The translations under genes were made by a program, and so were the position numbers. Shown piece after piece: positions 54,501-64,000 of a stretch of DNA of 64,000 nt (position 1 is its first letter; each line of letters starts with the position of its first letter). This DNA is from Mesaphorura yosii (Eukaryota; Arthropoda; Collembola; Poduromorpha; Tullbergiidae). The stretch lies in assembly GCA_009869945.1 (NCBI GenBank), contig WIXG01000024.1, forward strand, positions 310,001 to 374,000, written 5' to 3'. Under the pieces are notes generated by a model, which was not told where the DNA came from, searched no databases, and saw only the letters and a program-made list of their open reading frames with translations.

Positions 54501-56844
54501 TTTCGCCAAACTCTTGCTTGCAAAATCAAATACGTCGCCGCTCTCATTGAACAGAAAAGTTAATCGATATGTGGGAATTCAGCAATTTCCACAATTTAAC
54601 TGAAGTACAATTAAACAAACACAGTTTAAATTCTTTTCCTTGTTTATTACGCAAGCCCTATGCACATGTTAATTTTCCCTTTATTACGCCCGTATCCTCC
54701 CATTTCGCTATTATAATTTAAATTGTGTACTCCATTCAACCATGAATTATGCTATAATTAACTCTTAGCTCACATAATACATTAATTACAAGTGTAGTAG
54801 TCCTAATAGTATGAGTTATTTACTTTCACAGGTTTCTTCTTGCTTGGCCTCGTTCAGTTCCATTATTTGTAATTTACATTAAAAGGTGTGCTTCGAGCAA
54901 CTCATCCATTGGCACTAATTAATGTCGCTATAAATTCTCATCTAGACACGTCTATGTTTAAGCTATATTTATGCGCAATACGGTATTAACTATGTTAGTT
55001 GAGTTAGGTACGTAAAATAGCTCTCTTCTCTTCCTGCAATGCATTCAAATAGCACAAAGTTTCCTTGAAATTAGTTTTGAAGGTACATTTGTGTATTGTG
55101 TATTAATAGTACGTAATGGTTCGTAGAATACTTCCAGAAGTGATCACACAAACCCTCACTTGATAGCGGTAGCAGACGTCTTACTTCCTATATAAATAAT
55201 TTTGAATAAATTTTATATTAAACATTCTGGAATCTTACTTTAGAAAACTTTGCGTACAGAATGCTCTGAGTTTTTTCGTACACATTTTAAAACGTCTCTT
55301 TTTACTCCACGCACAGCATCCAGGAATATACACAAATACACATTCGTCACAGTCGTACTTGCAAACTAAAGTCAACTTAGCTCAGACCACAGCGAGCTTT
55401 CTTTTCCAGTTAGCGCGTCCATCGACACGCCTCGAAGCAAACCTAATCTGGAAATTACGACCGTTGAAGCCAATGTATTTAAACATTTAAACGCCATTTG
55501 TGAAGTTGGCTGTGCTTCGACCTGCAATAGCATACACCAAGGAAAGCGTCTCATTAAGAATTAATTGAAAAAAGTTGAGATATGAAAGCTCAAAAACCTA
55601 TAGGAACTTTTATTTGCACGAGCGAGAACAAAAACAGCTGGTGTATGATTGTTACTCCTGATCATCGCAGCATCATAAAGCAATGCGAGTATCGTCTCTT
55701 GTTGTGGAATCGAGGTATAAATACGCAATGCTGCAAATCTTTTGATCTTTCTACGGCCCGTACGTACCTGAATGGACATAATCCCTATTTCTATAATTAT
55801 CTTCCTCCTTATGCGGGACCTGTGGCTGCTTGCTTTGATCAGTCCAGATCCTCATGCCATAAGCTATCGCTGGATTAACCAAGGCCATTCCTACCGTACA
55901 GAGTTTGCCGCAGTCCGAGTTTTTTGTATTTAATTCATGTCTATCAAAGTTTCCACATTGCGCAGCCCGTCAAAAAGATTCTCTGTCATACACTTTAACA
56001 AAAACCTGGCGGAGTGAGTACATAGAATGGTACACAACAACAAATAGAGAGTCTCCATGCCTCGAATGTTGAGAACTCTAATAAACTTCAACAGTTGTTC
56101 GTGAACTCCTCACCGCTTGCTTCTCTCTTTTCGCTTAACTCGATCAGACTTGTGCATCTTGCTGAGAATAGCTCACGATTTTTCTTTGACAGTAAGGAGA
56201 TTCATGTGCGCAACGATTGATGATGAGGTCCCCGCTTTCTTGTGATGGAGGAATCTAGATTCTGCGTGGAGTGCGATTCTTGACTAAAATGAATGTGTTC
56301 GCCGGAGCAAGGAGCAAAATCAGTTTCGCAGATACGCTAATCCAAATGTCCAAATGAGTGGTTAGGAATTAGGTCAGAAGTACTCTAGATAAATAGTACG
56401 ACTATCCAATAACAGGTTGTATGCATACAGTGCAACAGAAATACATTCTTAGGATTAAGCCATTCTGCATGAACTCTCTTCGAAGCTTCGATGCTTGTTT
56501 TTCCCGTTTAATCAACTCGATGTCACGGGGACGTCCTGTGCAGGTTGGATTTTGTCACAACTGGAGTACAGTCAAATAAAGTTTATCCTCATTTGGATTT
56601 AACAGCCTCTTTGGGATTTGCCGAATGTAATTAAAGTCTGATTGAGTCATTTCTACTCACTGAGCACGTTGTTCTTTTCTCTGTTCCTGGTTTCTTGGAA
56701 AAAGTCATTACACCGCTTAGGCGGTTGACGCTTCCTGCCTTTCACGCTAATGGAGCGAGATTCGCATTTCCCAGTTGGATGTCACCAGAAGAAGACGAGT
56801 CATTCGCTTGGGAGAGGGGAAAAGGGACGGCTGGCTTCAGTATA
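45561..56844. other. Gene-poor non-coding stretch
   Basis: No recognisable exon was found. Short ATG frames such as 48277-48471 (plus), 52697-52891 (plus, after an acceptor-like TTTACTTTGTAG) and 53361-53675 (minus) have no family match and no partner exons. A GC hairpin followed on the minus strand by ten T residues lies at 50157-50182. The 56.0-56.84 kb part is expected to include the 3' UTR of the tyramine receptor. No canonical AATAAA was seen there on the minus strand, and only ATTAAA variants are present. Confidence 0.5.
50157..50182 (-). other. GC hairpin followed by T10 (Pol III terminator-like)
   Basis: Read on the minus strand, a 5-bp stem CCGGC/GCCGG with loop TCG is followed by GAC and ten T residues. 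A run of four or more T terminates RNA polymerase III in eukaryotes. No A or B box was recognised upstream, so there is no identified transcript. Confidence 0.3.
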
Positions 56845-59800
56845 CTACACCTTGCCGATGTGAAGAATTTTCTTAAAAGCTTTTCTGAAGTCCATGTTGA
56901 AGATTGTATAAATAACAGGGTTCAACGAGCTGTTGACATAGCCCAGCCAGGTTATGAAGTTGGTAAGCTTGGCGGAAGGTTGAGCACAGTCAACGCAGAA
57001 TGGGAGGATGACATACATCAGGAAGAATGGAAGCCACATGACCACGAAGGTGCCCATGATAATCCCTAAAGTTCTCGCAGCCTTTCTCTCTCGTGACAAC
57101 GAAATTCTTTGTTTCTCCTCCACAAACTGCGACACTTGCTGCGAAGTTTGGCGAAGTGATCTCTGTTTGCTGTTGGCATTACGAAGTCCGCTCGGGGCGG
57201 TCGGAGAATTCCCTTTGATACTTCCACCTGCACTGTGATTTCGAATGTTGAGGGGAATTTCGGCGTCAGTCACCGAGTCTTCACTTACATTATTGGCAGG
57301 ACTCAATCTTGAACTGTCGTACTCGGGACCCACCACTCCTAACTCGACCACCGTGTCGCCCTTGTTGTTACAGTTGGTGTTTCCACCGTGACTGTTTTCC
57401 ACTTCAACCGTTGCTTTGTTGTTGTGATGGCCGTGTTGTCCAGCGCTACCGGTACTGTGCTTTCTTCTTTCTCTGCGGTGTCGCTTCGTCCTTTTCATCA
57501 ACTGACTGCTTCGAGGGAAGCAGTTTTCGGTTGATCCCTCGTTTGGCCCGTTATTTTCGGCAGAGCTGACCGAGCTTCGTTCTTTCTCTGTGGTGTCTGA
57601 ACTGCCAGTTTTCTTCGTCGCTCCACACCCGCTTTCTGTGGACTTCTTGCGAGCCATGGCAGACAGTCGAGACGCTTTCGCTCGTTGCCTAAGTCGACGA
57701 CGGGTCGCAATGAATATTCTCACGTACACAGACGTCATGACAATGAGAGGAATGTAAAATGAGCCTAATGCTGAGAAAACAATGTAGCCCTGCTGTCCCG
57801 ATAGTGTGCATGGAGTGTCCTCTTTGAACTCTGCTGGCCAGTCGTTCCAGCCCAACAGAGGTGGAGAGCAGATGAGAAAGGACATGACCCACACAATGGC
57901 GATTGTGTACAGTACTCGCTTCAGCGTTCTCTTTCTCGCGTAATTGATTGGATCTGTGAGTGCATTGTAACGATCCACTGCAATAGCGCATAAATGCAGA
58001 ATGGAAGCGGTACAACAAAGAACGTCGGATGTCACCCACAGTTCGCAGACTATTTTCCCGAAGACCCAGCGACCCAAGATGGAGTAGGCCACATTGAGAG
58101 GGAGCACCAAAACAGCCACTGAAACAGAAGAGAGAAAACAAGACAAATTATTCTTGTTCTAAATTGCTTGCAATCTTGCTTGTAATTGCGTAGTTCTGGG
58201 AGACAATTAAGGTAGTTGTGAAGAAACGGATCCATCAGGCTCCGACCCCCAAATAATACAACCCAGGTGAACAAGAGATACTTCGATATATGGAGTTGTC
58301 TCAAATAGCATCAGATTTCTTTATCGAAGCCTGCCTGCCTCTCGCCGTTTGCATGTTTGCTCGCATGGAAAAATATAGCAAAGAGGAGAAGCAAGTCGAT
58401 CAGGACAAACTGTGCGCCAAAACCATTTCCTCCCTCAATAATGATCAGATTTAACTGCGGTTAGGAATTTCCAGATATTTGGACCACAAACTATGCACCT
58501 CGCTTTTCCCAAAAATGTATCTGGGATGTGTGAGAAGTAATAAAAGCTGAAAAATCACGAATAAAATGTTTGATAATTTACATTGCGTCGCAGAGATATT
58601 TTCGTGAAAAAGTGAAACGCATACACTGTGACCACGATATCTGAGAGTCCGAAAAACTCAACCCCAAGCGATCCTGGCCAATATTGAGGGAAGAGATAGT
58701 TTTGGCGCAAAGTGATTTTTATAAAGCGATTCCTGATCTAAAATCTTACTGCTAATCTTGACAACTACTTAAATCACTGGAATAAAAGACATCACCATTG
58801 GAAACAAAGATGAATTTACCAATATAAAGGATGGCATCAGGTAAGGCCTTATTTCTGGCCAAACGCAGACTCCTGATGAGTCATATATCAATCGAAATCT
58901 TATGACTCAAGGACTCCAACGAAAAATTCGACTGCCCTGGCTCACAGTGCCTTGTCAAAGTTCGACCATTTGTACCTCTTCGATCTCAAATATCTCGGAA
59001 ACGACGCGCAATGGCCAAAAATGGCTCATACAAAAAGTTAATATTTTTTTATAAGTTCGAAAAAAATAACAAATCGTAATTTTTTTTAGCAATTTATGTT
59101 GGTTAGCCGGGAAGATTTGAGTTTTGGGTTGTTTTTTTTCAAATCGCATAATTGTATGGAGTTCTGACACAAAAATAGCTACGTTACCTAAATCCAGTAT
59201 TGATTAGCAAAATAATAAGCTATTGCGAGCCGAAATTGGATCACAGGTAGTGGAGATATTGTGTGTCAAATCTTTGACATATACAAATTCTGATAACGTA
59301 ACCCAATTTGTCCCATGAATTCAAGGAAAAATGATATACCTGGAAAATCGTCCAAACATTCAAAAACTCCCGCGTAACTGGGGTCAAAATAAAGGGAAAT
59401 GGTGATTGGATATTTTTCTCAGAATTTACACCAAAACGCAGGATTTATAGTGTCGACACTTTTTTCAATATCATCCTTCATGTTCGAGATATTTGAGATC
59501 GAAGAGGTACAAATGGTCGAACTTTGACAAGGCACTGTGAGCCAGGGCAGTCGAATTTTTCGTTGGAATCCTTGCATCATAAGCTTTCGATTGATATATA
59601 ACTCATCAATAGTCTGCGTTTGGCCAGAAATGAGGCCTTACCTGATACCATCCTTTCGAGGAATTCTAGAAACTCAACAATTTGTTTTAGAAGCTATTAA
59701 CTTATATACAATTATTTCTTGATTACATTGACTCATTTTGACTGCTAGTTCAGAATGCTTCACTTCTCTTGTCGAGAACTCATTGAACTATTATATAACT

Positions 59801-60525
59801 AGTGGAACATTTCTGAATGATAGTTCAACGCCAGGGAAGCACTTGCGAGAAGGAAATTTGATGCTAGCAACGTTGAAAGCAAAGCTATGCAGCGGCTTTT
59901 AAGAACACATCAGTTTTTTCACGAATTGAGCTAAAGAGACAGCCATGATTACATGGAGTACTTTGCGTCTGTGCACTCTACATTATATTTTTGTCAAGCT
60001 GTCGACTTTTAACTATGTGTTTATTCTAAGCTTGAGTCCAGCTCTTGTCTCGGGAGAGAAGATACGACTCTGCCTAGTCAAGTTTCCTAAGTTACAAGCA
60101 AAGTGAAAGCAGCGTGATGAAGTTTGCGTGTGTAATATCCAATTATTTAGGGTGATGGAAGGAAACGTGAATAGTTTATGTAAACATTATTTACCAAAAA
60201 TATCTGCGAGTGCGAGCGAGACAATGAAGTAGTTCGGAACTGCACAGCGAAGTGGTCTGTAGACAAAGACGGAGAGAATGACGAGAACATTTCCCACCAA
60301 AGTCAATATAATGATAAGAGACAGAGTGACTGCCGTCAAGGCAGCTTCCCATTCTGGTACCGACAACCAAATTCCGAGACTACTCATGTACATTATCGTC
60401 TTCTCGCTCTCATTCATGGTCAGGTTAACATCCAGCCCCACACTGTCATTGCACGGGATGCAGTTGTTGCTGGACCCGAAATTCGCCTCGTAGTACAGAC
60501 TCCGCTCGAAACTTTCTCCGACCAT
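56845..60525 (-). CDS. Oct-TyrR: Tyramine receptor type 1 (Oct-TyrR), class A GPCR, two exons
   Basis: Exon 1 is 60525-60195 and exon 2 is 58118-56845. The intron has donor GTAAAT and acceptor TTCTGTTTCAG and splits a Val codon in TM2 (G/TG). Together they give 1605 nt and 534 residues. I chose the ATG at 60525 because it sits in CAAAATGG and the open frame upstream has no ATG before a stop. The extracellular N-terminus has sequons at residues 26, 34 and 38. TM1 is about 64-87, with Asn79. Asp108 is in TM2. TM3 carries Cys135 and the amine-binding Asp142. DRY is at 159-161 and DPINYA follows. GWNDWP and Cys214 are in loop 2. Ser226 and Ser230 are in TM5. Loop 3 is about 190 residues. TM6 has WLPF (Trp472), NPVIY is at 510-514 and the tail is short. 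These match arthropod tyramine receptors, which couple mainly to Gi and lower cAMP. Oddities are Asn162 where DRY is usually followed by Trp, and Ala227 at a position that is usually Ser. Confidence 0.93.
58826..58997 (+). repeat. Left terminal inverted repeat (172 bp)
   Basis: This begins AAAGGATGGCATCAGG and ends at AAATATCTCG. It is complementary to 59485-59656 over all 172 positions with no gaps. By my count there are nine mismatches, all in the outer 89 bp, and the inner 83 bp (58915-58997) are identical to the partner. Confidence 0.9.
59485..59656 (-). repeat. Right terminal inverted repeat (172 bp)
   Basis: This is the reverse-complement partner of 58826-58997, with the same length. 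It starts CGAGATATTTGAGATC on the plus strand and ends CCATCCTTT. The arms diverge abruptly at 59485 and 58997, which defines the inner boundary. Confidence 0.9.
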
Positions 60526-63500
60526 TTTGACACGGCGCGCAGTATTCCGAGAGTTGTTGTGGTTCTCAAGCTCGTGCGCACGCTGGAAACTATTCCAATA
60601 AATATCAATGTGGAACACTGTTACTCTTTCATCATGAGGTTCAAAGTTATGACTCGGGAGTACAGCACTACTTGATGTTCATGCTGGATCCATCGCGATT
60701 CCCACGCACTATCAAACACTCGCGGGAGGCAGTACGCTGAATTATTTCAAGCCGATGCTGTGCAATTAGGTCGTCGGTATACTTCACGCTGCCTACTGCT
60801 GTGGTTGCTGTTATGACTTTAACCTTCTTCGAGTTAATTCGAGTGTGTGGTTAAGGTTTATGTAGCATGACAAGTGCCTCATTATTTGGTACTTGGAGAA
60901 ATGCAGCACGAGATTTCACTGCTGGATTCTTATACTCACGTAATTAGGTGATTGTTCAGGGAAATTGAAAGTACTTTTGGCACCACTCAAGCGGTATAAT
61001 ATCACGCACCACTATGCTACCTTTGACTCGTTAACATTGACGATGCACTGTTGACAGTTACGGTTGAATCGCACGCACGAGTTCTCCATAGCCTTACCCG
61101 GCCTCTAAAAGTTATTCGCTTATTACAAGCATGGCACGGCACGACAAACGAGCACGTTCACTTTTGGGTAAGTTCTCAGTGTTCCACTGTTTGTGTGGAT
61201 GAAGTGAGTTGCCTTGTCATTCGATACACTCTACACTTTGCAACTTGCCAGAGTACTTTCGGGAAAGAGAGACGAAATCGGAGCCCGGCGAACACAAGGT
61301 GAAAGTTCAGCTTCCCCTTCCACTACAACGCTCTTGTGGTGTTATTTGAGCACCATCTCATCCGTGTTGTCTTGAGTTTGCTTAACTTGTATTTTATCTG
61401 CTGTGTTTAACTGCTTTATTGTGATAGAAAATGCCAATGTTTTTTTTCCTTCTCAATGTCCTTCATATTGAATTGGATACCCGCAAGATTTTTTTGAGTG
61501 GATTGCTCATCCAGGTCAAGCGGGCTCTATGATAGAATTTCAACGCGGAGGATGGGTTGACACAAGCATCTTATGCCTTAAGCAATTTCAAAGCCGCTAA
61601 TAATTGACTTATGAACTAATAATAACCAAGCACAAAGCATGCCACATGCTCGTAATGTCATGAGCACACTTTGGTCTTCCTAGATTACTAAATTAGAAAT
61701 TCAACGACTGGACTCCTTCAACTATGACAAAAAAGTCCTGTTGCTATTTCAGGTGCTTCGTCTTTGACTCGTTGTGGTAGATCACAAAAACTTAATTTCA
61801 TAGTTTAGCTATCCATCATCCAATCTTCAGATCTTTCCTTTCCAAACGAATCAGGAACTTGTCCCAGTCAAAACTCTGAGAATCCCTCAGGACTTGCAGG
61901 GAATTGGAATCTGTGAAAACAAGAAAAGAACAAGATAAAAACATCGTCATAAAAAACAAAAATTAGGCTAGTGATTTTCTCCGGGGTTTGCGGTTAAGGA
62001 TATTCTCGTGACCGATTCCTTCCCGGTAGCAAGCACCACGGGATCATCGCAAGGCTACTACCACCGAGCAAGATATGCAGTACGGTTATACTCTGTCTTT
62101 CTAATTTCGAAATGTCTCTTTTCCAGGAAACAACGAAAGTTGTAAAATTTCGTCTTAGAGAGGGATTTATTTCAGTCAACTGCAACATAGCAGAACCGCT
62201 GCAAAAAATCTAAGCAAACGTTCCAAGTAGAAACTGTCACAACCAACGCAATAAATTACAGGCGGACAAAAGGGCAAGAAGAAATGAGCTCATCTCGTTC
62301 GCCCACCATTCTTTGGCATTACTATTCAAGTTACATAATCAACAATTCTTCGGCGCGATGTCGAATAAATATTGTGGGTTCACAAGTTGCCCTGAATTGT
62401 GTACGAAGGGAAATGCTTTCATTCTATTTCGAAATCGCATTGTTTCGTATTGCTATTCACGTTATTATTCCTTTCTTGCCTTTCCTCAAATTGCAATCTA
62501 TTTCCGTGCCTTCGCAAATTGACTTTCCATTCAGCTCCTGCACAAAATGCTTACTGGAACGTTTGTGTTCGAGGATTTTCACATTTCTTGACTCTTATTT
62601 CCAAACTAGCCTTTTCCAACAAATTTTCTTCTTGCACACAAAATGGATCTAACATAATTGGTGTCGTATGCCAGACAGTCCTGTCGGAATTGTCATGAAT
62701 TTTGGATGCCAAGAACCCGCCAAAATAATTGCTATTATTATTGATACTCAGACTCAGACATTGCACTACCGACTCGTAACAGCAAGCAGTCGCAAGAAAG
62801 AACTCACGCTAGAAGTGGCCGCAAGCAGAAATGAATGAATAGTTGAGAAGGGAAAATATGAACAATTTCTAGGGAGTTTTAGGGAGGGGACTGTTGGATT
62901 TGTTGAATTTTATAATGGCTTATTTCAGTCGAGGTGCTAAACTAAGCGGATGACGTGCGAAACGGTCAATGCCTATTCATTTTTACGAGAAACGATAGAT
63001 GTATCAAGCTTCAGTAGTCAATAAAGAATTTCTACGAGAAGTCCGTGTATGCTTGACGGTAGGTGAAATCCCATGGAACGTGAGCAAAATCATCTTGCCA
63101 ACCGGAGCGGAAGGTCTGTGATAGGAAGCGAAAAGTATCCACGCAACAATAATGCGAGAAGGCTGAGTTGCGCCGATATCGATACAAAAATACCGAGAGA
63201 AAGAATTTCCTCAGAAAATAAGTGTATTTGAGTTTCAGAGTCTCTCGGTCTTGTAGCTGGTATTAACACAGAGTTGACCCCAATCTTAAGAATATCCTTA
63301 TCCTCCGAGTCATATTTAGCGGAGGGTTCTGATTACTAGACCGACAAAGCACGTCCATCTCCTCATTCCAAACAGCCGTGAAAAATCGGAAAGTAGTCGT
63401 AATCTGACACTCTACACTCGAAACCGAAATCAGCAATGGAACACGGAGAAAGAATTAACCGGGACGAGTTGATCAGAGATTGGAGATTTGGGGAGAACGT

Positions 63501-64000
63501 TACGAGCAAGGCTCGTGTTACACGGACAAGGCGTGAGACAAATATGTTTCCAAGCAATTCCTGCCATTCTGATCGTATACCAGTCATTATGGCTATTTAA
63601 ATGTACTCTGTCGGGTGCTGAGTTTGGAATCAATCTAGGGAAAGAAAGTGCAAAAGGCAGATTTATGCTGCACCTGTTGCCCAGAATTCAGTCATAACAA
63701 CGCGGCTTATACCGGCCTTTATTATTGAGATTTCTCCAGCCTCAATCCAGCTTTGAAACGAAGGAAATATGTACTTTGTAACTTCCCCCGCCTCATGTCA
63801 GCGGCAGGCCCTGGCAGCAGAGTAGAACATGATTTACCTTTGTAGAAGAATTGTAATAAAATAGTTCTATCCAGGACAACTATCCTGCTATGATACAAAG
63901 AAGAACTACGCGTAACTCTCGCAAGCAGTTTCTACCATTATTGAGTTTATTCCTCGCGTGCATTTGCCTCCGACTGACGTCCACTTACAGCATCGTCTTA
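60526..64000. other. Upstream region of the tyramine receptor; no other gene seen
   Basis: The first 90 or so bases hold the in-frame but ATG-less 5' UTR of the receptor. Further away lie its promoter and possibly a non-coding first exon, which I could not place. Open frames such as 62284-62652 (plus) lack any family signal. Confidence 0.5.

Larger units (their letters stand above)
58826..59656. mobile_element. 831-bp non-autonomous inverted-repeat element (MITE/foldback) in the tyramine receptor intron
   Basis: Two 172-bp arms face each other around a 487-bp AT-rich core without a coding frame. The outer ends read AAAGGATGG on the left and CCATCCTTT on the right. I see no target-site duplication: the left flank is CCAATAT and the right flank is CGAGGAA. 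The superfamily therefore stays open. It lies wholly inside the single intron of the receptor gene (58119-60194), so it should not alter the protein. If transcribed, the arms could form a long double-stranded stem. Confidence 0.88.

Noticed and set aside
58955..59170. 71-codon minus-strand open frame
   Set aside because: It lies across the left arm and core of the inverted-repeat element and is not a gene.
60526..60618. Upstream extension of tyramine receptor exon 1
   Set aside because: It starts with GTG and has no ATG before an upstream stop. The ATG at 60525 has the CAAAATGG context.

Overview
The window looks like animal genomic DNA, most probably from an arthropod and possibly a pancrustacean. 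It is AT-rich by eye and gene-sparse. The genes are split by GT-AG introns, translation starts match the CAAAATGG-type context common in arthropods, and there is a type 1 tyramine receptor of the arthropod Oct-TyrR kind. There are no bacterial operons, Shine-Dalgarno sites or phage genes. I cannot name the species.

Layout: 1-26.2 kb holds no gene I can support. At 26220-30997 (minus strand) three exons join in phase into a 1257-residue secreted protein. It is rich in Pro, Ser, Thr and His, and I see no cysteine after the signal peptide. Its 12-nt first coding exon, with an intron inside the signal peptide, is typical of arthropod cuticle-protein genes. At 38655-39569 (minus) lie the first three coding exons of a TIA-1/TIAR (Rox8) RNA-binding protein. 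The rest of that gene was not found. From about 41.64 to 45.56 kb (minus) sits a decayed non-LTR retrotransposon of the CR1/L2 type, with an open ORF1 and a broken endonuclease/reverse transcriptase ORF2. At 56845-60525 (minus) is a complete two-exon, 534-residue tyramine receptor. Its 2.1-kb intron carries an 831-bp element with 172-bp terminal inverted repeats (58826-59656).

All supported genes are on the minus strand, but nothing suggests they share a function: one is a biogenic-amine GPCR, one an RNA-binding splicing/translation regulator, and one a structural or matrix protein. The spaces between them are long, with only weak signals: a tRNA-like T-arm, hairpins and short repeats. The exon joins rest on reading splice sites, phase and family resemblance by eye. 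No transcript or homology search was available.
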